This document shows positions 1 through 12,300 of a stretch of 64,000 nucleotides of DNA, piece by piece. The stretch covers positions 12,795,001-12,859,000 of the forward strand of contig JAWQUS010000016.1 of the NCBI GenBank assembly GCA_036365455.1. The letters are read 5' to 3'. Positions within the stretch are counted from its first letter, which is position 1; each line of letters opens with the position of its first letter. The stretch is from Macrosoma leucophasiata. Its lineage: Eukaryota; Arthropoda; Insecta; Lepidoptera; Hedylidae. The notes beneath the pieces were generated by a model. That model searched no databases, was not told the origin of the DNA, and saw nothing but the letters and a program-made list of their open reading frames with translations. The position numbers and the translations under genes were made by a program.

Positions 1-3000
1 AATTATCCTTAACAGCCTTGGGATTAGAATATTTGGATTTATATCTCATTCATTGGCCTATGGCGTACAAGGTAGGTAATTATTAAAACTATTAAAACAT
101 ATTTTACAATGAAAGATCGCTGAAAACAATGAAAAATTAGGACAGCTTAGAATCGCTAACTTAACGCCTTCTTAAGTCAGGTTAATATTAGAAAGATTTT
201 TTGAGGCACTCCTGAAGTTTGGAAATAATATGTCAAATGAATGTCAATATCCCAATTTTACGAAGAATTCATAGGTAGGCAGGCATAATGCCTCTCTTTT
301 AGATATGACTTTGGTGCTCTCCCTCGGTGGCGCAGCGGGTGTACGTACTTACCACGTCTGCTACGATTTCGATTTCTTAGGGGTGCTAGCCCATTGGCTG
401 TTCAGTTTAGCGGACGTACAACTGAGAACTTTTACTGGGAATCTAAACTGAATCGCTAATGCATAAAATGCATTGTAGATTGAAGCATTTCTTCATAAAC
501 AAATGAAACAACATCTTGGCAGTTCCTAAATTGATCCGCAACGTCACGGTGCTCCATTGGAACCCCTCTAGTGAAACATATGCATACAATGCAAATATAT
601 CTAAATGTTTTTTACATCCAGGAAGGTGATGATCCTTTCCCTTCGGGTGCTGATGGAAAAGTGATATATTCAGACGTAGATTACGTTGATACGTGGAAAG
701 CTATGGAGAAATTGGTTCAGAAAGGATTAGTGAAGAGCATAGGACTCAGTAATTTCAATTCAAAACAGATCGACCGTGTTTTGAAGGCAGCAACAATCAA
801 ACCCGTAACCAACCAGGTATTTAGATTGGATTTGTAGGGAAATGAATTGTCGAAACATAAACTGTCTCTGTCGTTTGCATGTGTTTTATAGAGACAAAAG
901 ACTTTTAAGTTCCACTTGGTTGTGTGTTTGAAACGCCCACGACACAGTTTTATACTACTGTGAGTGTAAGCGTATCTATTCGTTTCTCTCTATTTTTGTT
1001 TGATATTACTATTAAAGGTATGTTTTTAAATATACTTAACTCCAGAAAGCATATCAATTTTGAGAACCTTAGGTTTATTTTAGGTTGAGTGTCATCCTTA
1101 TTTGTCGCAACAAAGACTTTTAGCTTTCTGCAAAGCAAGAGACATAACGCTGACAGCATATAGCCCACTGGGCAGCCCCGACAGGCCGTGGGCTAAGCCG
1201 GGTGATCCTCATCTGTTAGAAGATTCTAAGGTGAAGTCTGTCGCGCAGAAATACAAGAAATCTTCAGCCCAAATACTAATTAGGTAATATTTTGGAAATA
1301 CTAAATATAAAATACAAACACAAAATACAACTCTGTCTGGCGCTCCACGCTCTCTGTCTATCCTGTAAGGGACATGGCGTGAAGATACGTACATACGTAT
1401 ACAAAACTAAAACATATCTTCATTTGTAATTAGTTATTTCTGAAATAAGTAATAATTTTAAAAAATTCAGAAAAACAAACAGTGACGTTGTTGTATGAGT
1501 TGGTGCAAAATTTGTGCCAACACACATTTTACACGCGAAACTAAATTTTCGCAGTTAAAATGTACGTACTTGGCTACCATTTTTTAAAAGAATATTATTA
1601 AAAGGAAAAAGACGTACACTGTAATACTTAAAAATCAAAGATTTCGAAGGATTTCAAAGTAGATGCGTTGTCACTCTATTTCGATATTTTTTATTTTATT
1701 AAATTGATTTGATTTGATTTAATCAGGTACGAGATCGATCGCGGCATAATTGTAATTCCAAAGTCAGTGAATAAAGGGCGTATTTCGGAAAATTTCGACA
1801 TGTGGAACTTCCAGCTTTCAGCTGAAGATATTGCACTCATTAGTAGTCTCGAGTGTAACGGACGCCTCATACCCCAGGCCGAGTGAGTGACGCTTTATTT
1901 CAAACAGATTATATTAGTGAGGGATACGGTATAAGATTTATATTAACCTTCAACTGATTAATGTCCTATTCTCTTGACTACAGTTCGAAAACACAAACGT
2001 TAGGTAGATACCTACTTACTGTATCTTGAGGTCATTCAGATTGTTGCGGTTGTTTTTTTTTTCTCATTTTATTAAGTAGGTATTACTAATACATCTAATA
2101 CCACATTAGATATCATGATGGGGATAATTGCCATGCATGCTCTCTATTGAAATTTGGTAGTTGTTTAATCTCAATAGTCTCGATTTTGATAGTATTTTTT
2201 TAACATACCTACGCGAGATATGTAGTTCTAATTTAATTTTACTGGTGGTAGAGCTCCAGTGATGGAGCTCGGGGGCGTAGGCACCACCGCATTACCTAAT
2301 ATACATGCCGCTAAATGGTAGTGTTCAGCACTATCGTGTTTCGGTCAGGTGGTAATGTATGGCCCTATTATTTCCGGCACAGAGGCATAACACCTTAGGC
2401 CTCAGGAGTGGTAACGCATCTGCATTTTGACCTTGGTCTTTGTGTGGGTATCTATAGGCTGCAGTCTACACTTACTCGTAACATCAATGCGAACTGCAGG
2501 CTTGTTTGCCACTTCCATTACATAAAAAAAAGAAAGTAGATACATAATGTCTAACATTCTAATAAATTTAATTTAAATCATATGCTACATGATGGTATTT
2601 ATTTCTAATACCGTTTCTTAAACTATTGTTATAGCACAGAAATATCTATCTATCGCTCGGCGAGGGTCTGACAATATGTAGCTTTTCTTTTGTTTCCGCG
2701 ATTTTGAACATAACATTTGTGCTAAAGTCTGCCTATTTGTACCTATTGTTTTAACTCTCGTTACTCATACGTCATACTGGCTCCAGCTTTTAAGTAGGAA
2801 TTTCGAGCACCCAACAACACGGTGACATGGTGCTTCATGTCTTAATTACAACCTTTTTTTTGTATAATATAATATCGATATTTATTTAGAGTTTTGATTT
2901 CTTAAGACTATAGGTAGATGAAACCTATAGAATCTGATTAGGTCTCTTTGAAAATAATATCTGTCATAAAATTAATAAAAATATTTTTGTAGCATAGGTT

Positions 3001-3118
3001 TAGAATTTTAATGAATCATAGGTGAAATTTAAATTGCAAATTAGTCTATTTACTATTATTTTATTGTTACAGAGGTCGGGCGCACAAAGATCATCCGTTT
3101 GTCACCGAAGAATTCTGA
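1..3118 (+). CDS. aldo-keto reductase, copy A (5' end outside window)
   Basis: NAD(P)H-dependent carbonyl reductase of the aldo-keto reductase (AKR) superfamily, expected to be cytosolic. Five coding exons join in frame through GT-AG introns: 1-71 (partial, frame from base 3), 622-816, 1084-1283, 1727-1882 and 3073-3118 with TGA at 3116. Exon 1 ends in [11 protein letters not shown], which carries the family's active-site His. Exon 2 holds [12 protein letters not shown], exon 3 ECHPYLSQ and AYSPLGS, and exon 4 the IPKS cofactor-phosphate motif. An AATAAA signal lies at about 3129. No stop or frameshift is visible, so the copy looks functional over the visible part. Its exons match those of the downstream copy in length and phase (195, 200, 156 and 46 nt). 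Insect relatives include ecdysteroid and sugar reductases; the substrate cannot be told from sequence. Confidence 0.9.
311..460 (+). repeat. possible tRNA-derived SINE remnant
   Basis: In the first visible intron of reductase copy A, TGGCGCAGCGG (near 328) resembles a tRNA A box. No convincing B box follows, so this is a weak call for a decayed SINE. Confidence 0.3.
931..982 (+). repeat. fragment of tRNA-SINE 3' half
   Basis: The stretch CCCACGACACAG...TGTGAGTGTAAGCGTAT matches the distal part of the SINE at 60232-60440. It lies in the second visible intron of reductase copy A. Confidence 0.55.
2241..2532 (+). mobile_element. CR1-type LINE 3' tail, family T
   Basis: About 290 bp running from ACTGGTGGTAGAGCTC through GTGTTTCGGTCAGG to CATTACATAAAAAAA. 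At least eight further copies or fragments occur in this window on both strands. The poly(A)-like end and repeated 5' truncation fit a non-LTR retrotransposon tail, or a SINE built from one. It lies in the last intron of reductase copy A. The CR1 assignment is inference. Confidence 0.75.
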
Positions 3119-3478
3119 AGATTTTTTAAATAAACAGTTTTTTATCGGGTGGAAGATAAATGTCGATATTACTTTAAGATTTATGTATACCTACTATTAA
3201 CGGTCTGTCGGAATCATATAGATTATTATGTATTCACACTATGTTGTAGTGGAGCATTAAAATGTCACGTCTAGTTTGTTTACACGCCTATAAAACGAGC
3301 TCCAAAACAGTCAGCCAGTTCTAAAAGCCACAAAACCGAGTGAATGTTTTATCCCTGACTTTGTATGAACCTTTCCTGGATAAAAAGCGCTAATCCAAAT
3401 CATGTTCTATCTATGGGCGAGATTTCATTCAAATCCACGCTGCAAGTCTCACGTGGCACAATGGATAAATATTGAAAT
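3119..3478. other. intergenic, no feature seen
   Basis: Downstream flank of reductase copy A. Apart from the AATAAA at about 3129, no coding potential or clear repeat was found. Confidence 0.5.
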
Positions 3479-4000
3479 AAAAACCGGTAAAGTGCATGTC
3501 GGGCTACGCGCAGTGTAGGGTTCCGTAGTTACAGAGTAAGAGACGTAACGAAAAAAAAAAAATTTTCAATGGACTTGTTCGAAATTTTCGAGTAAAATAC
3601 ATTTGGTGGACTATAACTCGCAAACTTGCAAGGGCAACTTTCGTGTGATAGTTTTCCTTCTAATTCCGTTATATGTAGCTACTATCGCCGTAACGTTTGA
3701 TTTTCTAACAACAACCGTTTAGTCTGAAGGGGGGGGAGGACATTTGAGTCTAATAAGTCACGAACAGTTAACTAAATCAAAAAATTATGTTCGCTAACCC
3801 ATAATGTTTTTAAAAGACCAATCCAACGATACCCCACACTATATGAAAATCGAAAATATCCGCGCGTTACTAGTAGGGGAGGTTACCCTAAAAGTTTTTT
3901 TTTTCACGTTATTATTCTACCACTTTGTCGGTGTGATTAAGGTGTATACTTGTGCCAAATTTCAAGTCTCTAGTACTAATAGTTTTTGCGCTAAACCGCG

Positions 4001-4035
<35 letters not shown>

Positions 4036-4120
4036 GGACATGGCGAAACTATAAGGGTTCCTTGTTTACTACGGAACCCTAAAAACCGGCCTAGCGCGAG
4101 TCGGATTTGAGCAAAAGGTT
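3479..4120. repeat. GGGTTCCGTA-bounded repeat with GACA microsatellite
   Basis: The core carries AGGGTTCCGTAG at about 3518 and its complement CTACGGAACCCT at about 4069. Both sides are bordered by AAACCGG...GTCGG. A (GACA)n run lies at 4001-4040. The apparent open frame at 3804-4082 is just this repeat translated. Similar TTCCG/GACA fragments occur near 4480, 11860 and 15300-15370. It is a non-autonomous repeat of uncertain class. Confidence 0.6.
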
Positions 4121-4551
4121 CTATACAGTTGAGAATTCTCCTACGTTATGCTATAGGTAAAGAATTTTTTCTTGTATTTTGTTTTAATTTTAGGTTCCGT
4201 CTTTTTGGAGGGAAGAAAGAAAGGTAGTCAGCCGATATTGGCCTATTTTTATTAATTACTTCATGACTAAGTATTGACAGGTCATATTATGCTACTTACA
4301 AGTAATGCCAAACTTGTTTATTCAAATTCCTTATTTATCCCCAAAAAGTGGTCTCCATGTTTAAAATACTTTTAATTACCTACGCACGTTTATGCTTGTG
4401 TCAATGATTGAAACCACCTTTTAACTCTCTCGGCCCATTAGTTTAGAAGCAAATCTTCCGTGTCAAACGGACAGATAGACAGACGAGTGATCTTATAAGG
4501 CTCTCGTTTTTAACCGAGTTCAAAAAACGAGAAGGTTCTCAATTCGGCCGG

Positions 4552-4566
4552 TATATATATATATAT
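4552..4566. repeat. TA microsatellite
   Basis: Simple TA dinucleotide run in intergenic DNA. Confidence 0.8.
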
Positions 4567-5086
4567 TTTATGTATGTACACCAATTTCGCTGAGATTTCT
4601 GGACCGATTAACGTAATTCTTTTTTGTTTGATGCGGAATAGTTTCGAATCGGTCCCATAAAAATTTGATTCAGATAGGCCTATCAGTTTTTATTTTATGA
4701 GCATTTTTTTACTTTCTTTCACCTCAGACCACAGATCACTATACTAGCCTCAGACTAAAGCAATAAGAATAGACGGCGAGTTGTCATACAGGGCGTTGAA
4801 TCCACTGACGTCTTAAATAGTCCTAATGCGCATGACAACAAGATGACAACAAGTGACAATGACACATTTTCTCATCGACGACACAACACAGCTTATTTAC
4901 TCTTTCGTGGATAAAATTATTTCATTGATTTCGTATAGTCGTGTAATAATTCTGTATTGACACACCTGAACATTTTAAATTAGGTATCTAATCTAATTGT
5001 CACGAAGCTAAAAGAGTCAGATTTTACTAATTTAACAGATGTGAACATTAATCTAATTGGCAATGCAGCAATAAACTTAAAGTATT

Positions 5087-5559
5087 AAATAAATATAATT
5101 ACGTTAAGAAAAACCGACTACAAAACTGAAAAGTAAAAATTATAAAGATTGAATTGTAATAATAGGTAGTATACCTATTATTTATATGTGCTATTTACTA
5201 ATAGGTTTGAAGTCGGTGCCAAGCCAAAATCACTAAAGTAGGCATTTCATTGTATTTTAACGTAACTTCACGCCTGTAATCCCCGAAGGGGTAGGCAGAG
5301 GTAAATGCATGAATTCAAGCATACATGCAAACAGCCACGATTTGCCGGTTACGTTTTGTTCAGTGTATTAATTTGTTCGTATTCATATTTAAGTGATTAA
5401 AATATAATTAGGTATTTGTTTAAGGCTTGGCACCGACTTCAAACCTATTAGTAAATGGCACATATAAATAATAGGTAGTATATTATTACAATTGAATCTT
5501 TATTAATTTTTACTTTTCAGTTTTGAAGTCAGTTTTTTTTAACGTAGTTATATTTATTT
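5087..5559. mobile_element. MITE with long terminal inverted repeats
   Basis: Left arm 5087-5225 and right arm 5424-5559 are near-complete reverse complements, for example AAGTCGGTGCCAAGCC against GGCTTGGCACCGACTT. The 198-bp centre has no coding capacity. About 137-bp arms around a short core fit a foldback-type non-autonomous DNA transposon. The superfamily was not identified. Confidence 0.8.
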
Positions 5560-6301
5560 CCTTTTGAGTAATGGATCCTAAAAAATACATCTACATACCT
5601 ATATGTAGGTACATCTGACTAACAGGGACGGTATAAATTACTTCGATAGGGTTTGTTTGGAGACTATTGCATTTCTTTGAATTGTATAACTAGCAAATAA
5701 ACTTTTTGAAAATTAATTAATAGAATAATTCTTTACTGAAATAAATATTTCATATAAAAATTTGTAATTTTTTTTTATTTACCTATATCTTATGAAAACC
5801 TAAAAGAGAAAAACACAATGATGAGTTGTAATTTCCATAACTCCTCATCGTTAACAGTTTGAATACGACTACCTAAACTACCTACGATCTGTCAGCACTA
5901 TCGACCGCTTAACTTGGTCGCTTTGGTTATTCTATATGGTTCACAAGTTAAAAATGGTGAAAAATAGAGATAATGGTCATACATACATACATTGATACAA
6001 CCCAAGCTTACAAATACAGCTCCTTCCATCCCGAGTGAAATCTAGAAGAACAACAGAAGAAAGCTACAATCGTGTTTGCACAAAAAAAGTTTTATAAAGT
6101 TTAATTTTATTTTGTCACTAGCTTTGCCCACGACTTCGTCCTCGTAGCGTGATATAGACTATAGACTTCCTCGATAAATGGTGATTAAAGAGTTTTCTTT
6201 TTCTATTTTTATTCGTATATATACCTAATAAAATTATCTCGAGTTTTTACGTAACAGTTAGGTACGTATTACATAATAGATACAAATTGGTTAAAGATGA
6301 C
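5560..6301. other. intergenic upstream of reductase copy B
   Basis: No gene seen. At 6118 a short fragment starts with CTAG and reads GCCCACGACTTCGTCC, as in minus-strand Helitron 3' ends elsewhere in the window. Confidence 0.45.
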
Positions 6302-6337
6302 TTTTAAAATGTTGATAAAACGTATTCACTCTCAGTT
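6302..6337 (+). promoter_or_regulatory. candidate core promoter of reductase copy B
   Basis: TTTTAAAA at 6302-6309 lies about 30 bases before TCAGTT at 6332-6337, which matches the arthropod initiator consensus. The reductase ATG follows at 6399, leaving a 5' leader of about 65 nt. Spacing and motif agree with a TATA-like/Inr promoter, but no transcript data are available. Confidence 0.4.
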
Positions 6338-6398
6338 AGGACGTTGTATAGAACGTTTTCGAGTTATTGAAATAAGTTAACATTTTCGCTTGTGTAAA

Positions 6399-9300
6399 AT
6401 GGCTTTAAAGGTGCTAAAAGTGAAGTTTTCTAACGGATTATCATGTCCCGCTCTAGGTCTGGCAACTTGGCAGGTTGGTAATGGCATATTGATATTGATT
6501 GAACTACAGTGGGTACCTAATAATATTACTTTACTAGAATATTTATTTATTTACACTTTAATGCGCTCAGTTTATATGGCACTGGGTATTCTCTGACAGC
6601 CAAACTTTTTTACATGCGTTCATACACATGAAAACCATTTTACCTACACAAAAATATTTAGTAACTATTTGAATGGATTACGTTCTCATTTGATGGCATA
6701 GATAGGTATCTACGAGTACAATACATTTATTTATCATCAGCCGGTGTTTCATTTTGTAGTTCATACCTGTTTAATTCTTTTTATTCATGTCTCATATGTT
6801 ATGGGAAAAGAGAAGCTGTTTGTTTTGTAATTACAAAAGTTTTATAGGAACTTGTACAGTGAACCATTTTAATCCCATAAAACTAGCATCAAATCACGTT
6901 ATTAAGAGAGCATCATTAGTAGAAACGAAGTAATGTCCACTTATCAAAATATTCTCAATTTTGGCACTTTCATCGATTTGTTCATGACATCCTTTTTATG
7001 TTATAGTAGTAGGTAAGTGACTATATATTGCCCACTTCATAAAAACCGGAGGTCAAAATACAGATAGTGACAGATACAATACACCTAAGATACAAATTAC
7101 AAATCCGGCCTGTACTTCTGGAATTTGGCGGTCAAGGTAGTATATAAGTCGTTTATTAATAATGTGTAGGAGTATCTTACTTGCATGGAAGTTGAGAGCA
7201 ATAGTCCTGTAGTTGCTGCATTTGTTAGTGGATCCCTTTTTATGTAGTGGAACGAAAACAGATTCTGTCCAGTCGTCAGGCCAGGAGCCAGATCTCCATA
7301 TTGAGTTGCATATGGTTGTTATAAGAATAATGCCTTTGGTGCCAACATTCTTTAGCAATTCTGCGGGTATGCCATCTTTGCCGGGAGCCTTGTCGCATTT
7401 CAGGGCTTTAATTGCCTGCTCCACTTCCGCCATCAGAATGTTGGGCTCGTTCTCACTTCGGTCCCACTGCACACCAGGCCGGATGCTGTCGCCAGTATCA
7501 TAAAGTTCAGTGCAGTATCTCTTCCAGGGATTTAAAATGAGTTGGGATTCGTAGAGAACGTTTCCAGCTTCATCCTCAATAACACGAGTTTTCGGACTTA
7601 ACAGATCTTTCAGTTTGCGGTAAAGTCTTTGGTCTCGTTTTTCTCAGCGTGTTTTTCGAGATCTATATACGATTAATCTCAGCGTTCCTGTCCTGTCGAC
7701 ATCGTCTCTGTACCTCTGTGCTCATAAGGGTGTAACGTTCTCGGTCTTCTGGTGTCCTGAGACCTTTTTCTTTGAGTTCTCTACGTTGAAGAATGATTTT
7801 TGCAGTTTCCAGTGCTATGAAATCTTTCATTGATGTACGTGGTAGAGCATTTTGTGAAGCTGTCTGTGCTATGACTTCTTTTAAGGTAGTCCACGTAATC
7901 GAATCCGATGGGCTGTCGTTATTTGCCGAGATATTTAGGAGGTTTCGTTCTATGTCACATTTGAACCCTGTCATGTCTACCCTTGTTAGAGGTTTTTTTT
8001 CGGTTGTCTATACCAAACCTTCCTATCAGATGGCGTAAGCTTGTATCGGTTTTCTGTTGAACCAATCTTTGCGTTCAAATCTCCGATTACCACCGTGATC
8101 TCTCGTTTAGGTATTTGTTTTATGGTTTGTGACAGGATTCCATAAAACTCCTCAATCTCTTCTTCAGTAGAGTAAGTTGATGTTGGGGCATATACTTGGA
8201 TGATGTTCAGTTTGTATGGTATTGCATTCAAATTCAAATTCAAATTATTTATTGCGTTATGTCATATGGGTACATAGGTGGTATTGTACAATGACACCCT
8301 GTTAGGGTATAGCAACATAAGAGGGGAAGCTTATGTAATAAGGGGAAAGTTAAATATTATCATTTATTTATATTAAAAAATATCATTTGAAGGTGTCGCT
8401 CAAATAATCCTGAATATTATAGTAACATTTATCGATGAGTAATTGTTTGATATTTTTAATGAATGTGTTGTAGTTTGTTTCGTTTTTTAATGGTGTTGGT
8501 AATTTATTATATATTTTTATGCTCATAACAAAAGGACTTGACGAATGGCTGGCTAGACGGGAGGTAGGGAGCATTAGTCTATTTTGGTGTCGTAGTAGGT
8601 GATTTGTAGGGATGTCTGCGCGTCTTGTCAAATTTACATGTTTCTAGAATATATATGGAAGGTAATGTTAGCATTTTTAGCTCTTTAAAATGGGGTACAC
8701 AACTGGTTTCTTGTTTTATGTTAGCTAATATTCGGATAATTTTTTTCTGCAATGTAAAGAGTGTAGGCATGTCCGTACTATTTCCCCACATAATTATCCC
8801 GTAAGTAAACCATGAGTAGGCATATGCGTAGTAAGTTGCTAGTGATGATTTAAGACCTGTTGTTCTTTTTATTTCCCATGGGGCATAAATAAATTTCGAA
8901 ATTTTATTTCTAATATGTTGTATGTGTTGTTTCCAATTTATATGTGTATCTATTACTAAGACATTCAACTTTATTGTGATAACTCTGTCGTTTATTGGTA
9001 TGTCGTTGTATTCTATGACAAATTTATCCAGCTCCCGTGGGACAACAATTGCCACTCCATTTCTATTTTGATCCTCTGGACCAGAGAAATAGATCTTGTT
9101 TCCAGAGTCCGAGGTGAAGTGCCCTGAACTCCTCCAGTGGGCCTCACTGAGCCCCAGGAGGTTTATGTTCTTCCTTTGCATCTCATCTTCAACGATTTTC
9201 AGTTTCCCATGCATATTCAGTCCGCGTACATTCCAATATGGTGAGGATGTCTTGATGTCATTCCAGCGTTGGTCGCGACGTGTGCATCAGTAGCATAATT

Positions 9301-12300
9301 TCCATATGGCGCCTGATGCTAAGCGCTTGTATGGCCGGTAGCATATTTCACACCACCTCGCCCGGGTAGGTGGCGCCAGGTGTTAGCCGGGTCGCATGAC
9401 AGAACTCTATTTCCTTGCTCGTGCTTATCCATGATGATTTTCTTGGGAAAATCCTGCAGTGGTTTCCCGTTGCCTTCTGCATCAGTACTTTTAGGGCATA
9501 TTTAGTCTCCAAGGTTCCTGAGGCCTCTTCCCATCAGTTTCCTGGTGAGGTGTATGGTTATCCCGCCATTGCTCGGTCGCCAGAGCCTCGTCTGTTATCC
9601 AGCAGGGAGCACCACGGCGGCTGCGAGACCGACGCCGCTGGCTATTCATAACGAACCACCAGCGCGAGCAGGAGAGGTTGAAATTTGGGCCGGTTGAGAT
9701 GTTGTTAACCGTTCTCCCCTTACTCCCCAAAAAAATGAGATCTAAAAATGAGACTAACGTCTATCTAAACTAATATTATAAAGAGGTAATATTTTTTTGT
9801 TCGTTTGTTTGTTTGTTTGTAATGAATAGGGTCAATAACTACTGGACCGATTTTAAAAATTCTTTCACTATTCGCAAGCTACATTATCCACGGGTAACAT
9901 AGGTTATATTTAATTTTGGAAAATAGAGGTCCGTAAGATATTTGGGTTTTTCAGACACAAGGTGTAAAAATCAACCAGAAAAGTTACTTATTTTGCGTAC
10001 GCTGCCTAAACTATAAAAGATATCGAGGAATATCTTTTATAGTTTATTTCACTATTCGAAAGCTACATTATCCACGGGTAATATAAGCTATATTTTATTT
10101 TGGAAAATATAGGGTTCCGTAAGATATTTGGGTTTTTCAGACACAAGGTGTAAAAACTCAACCAGAAAAGTTACTTATTTTGCGTACGCTGCCTAAACTA
10201 TAAAAGATATCGAGGAAGACTTTATGCTATATCTATGTATAATCATCACGCTTAGACGAATAGGAGAGGGTAGGCAACATTGCACCGCGCGAAGCCGAGG
10301 CGCTAGTCCAAAATAAAATGCTTGTCTCAACAAGTTCATAAGAACTCGTTAAGTCGTGCTATTTATTATAAACAATAATTTAAGAAATAAAATAGTGGAA
10401 ATTATTCCTTTTACTAGCGAGTGTTAAATAAGGTTACGCTACATCATATAGCAACAGTGTGCATGTGTGAGTTTTATGTGCGGCCGTAGGTAGTTGTAGA
10501 GTTAGTATGCATAGGGTGTGCATACTGTTCGTATAAATTGGGACAACTAATTTCTTAAATAGAAAATATTAAATACATAAACATGTAATTTCAGATTATG
10601 ATTATAACTCGATTTTCTTATCGGGGTATTAGAGAGAGTGCATTATTCCCGTTACATGTTGTATAATATATTAATAATAATGATAAAATGTCTTAAAATA
10701 AATAGGCGTTTCTCCTGTGCAGGGAAGATATCTTCATAACATCAAAATTATGGAACACTTATCACAAACCGGACTTAGTGGAAAAAGCTGTAAAATTATC
10801 CTTAATAGCTTTGGGATTAGATTATTTGGATTTATATCTTATTCACTGGCCTATGGCTTTTAAGGTAAAAGGTCCTATTTATGTTTTATAATTATAACTT
10901 ATATGTATCTCTGGCTCTTACTTTAATGGTTGTTAGGCGATTCAGGTCACTGCAACCCCGAAGGATCGGGTTCCATCCCTCGTTGAGTGAGATATATTGT
11001 TTTATTTTCTTGGTAGGAATATTTCGAACTGCAGATAACAGCAGTTTGTGATGAAGCTGCAGATAGTCCTTTTACGTCTGTCTGCTAACCTATGCGTTTG
11101 TTTATTATTTTGAGATGACGTTTTTGACCCCGTGGATATTGCTTTGACCTGAAATTTATGTAAGTAGTACGGTTACTAACCTTATATACAAAATTATTTT
11201 TTAGCTAGTTTTCTCGGATTCAAAAACTTGCAACTCCTTAGACCTTGAATTTTGTCCTACAGGAAGGCGAGGACCCTTTTCCTTCGGGTACTGATGGAAA
11301 AGTAATCTTTTCAGAAGTTGATTACGTTGACACGTGGAAAGCAATGGAAGCGTTGGTAGAGAAAGGCTTAGTGAAGAGCATAGGTCTAAGCAACTTCAAT
11401 TCTATACAGATCGACCGTGTTCTGAAGGCAGCAAAAATAAAACCTGTAACAAACCAGGTAAGATAACGCAGTTCGCATTGAAAGAAATAAATAATAGGGA
11501 AATTAACAGAACAATGCCAACAAAATTGGTGGTTCCAAGAACACAGATAAGATATCTTGTCACTTCACTGTTATTAGAAAGTTACCTATCTGGATTACTC
11601 CTACTATAACATACCAAGATAGAGAGATTTTAAAATAAATACTTTAAAAATGTAACTTATTAGTAAAAATGGTTTTCTCTTACACCTCACACCATGGGGT
11701 AAATGGGAACAAATTAACATCAGCACATCAAGCGTACCTTATTTAAAAATTTCACCTGCTTGCCTAAGGCGCATTTTTCTGCCAAATTACAGTTTGCTAG
11801 TTCTAAAAGATCCGTCCACTTGTCTGCAGCTTGCTGTAGCTCAAAACAGTATGCAGTAGCATACAGATGGACGGATTTACGAACGAACATGACGAAACTA
11901 TAAATATTTCTTTTGAGCTACTTAAACCTAAAAACGGGTAATAATGAAAAGATAATTAATGAGTTGTAATTTTAACTATTTCAGGTTGAATGTCATCCAT
12001 ATTTATCTCAACAAAGACTTCTGGATTTCTGTAAAACTAGGGACATAACGCTGACCGCTTATAGTCCACTGGGCAGTCCTGGACGGCCGTGGGCTAAGCT
12101 GGGAGATCCTGACTTATTACAAGATTCTAAACTGAAATTGATTGCAGAAAAGTACAAGAAAACTTCGGCCCAAATCATACTGAGGTATAATTTGTTAAAA
12201 TAATATCTTTAATATTGTACGAGTATGTTATTAAATGTAACACTTAAACGATGCTTCTCCTGAAGACTGAGTAGTAACGTCTCTATATAAACATCTGACC

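Noticed and set aside
3804..4082. 92-residue frame ending in DRQTDRQTDRR
   Set aside because: Translation of a GACA microsatellite within a dispersed repeat.
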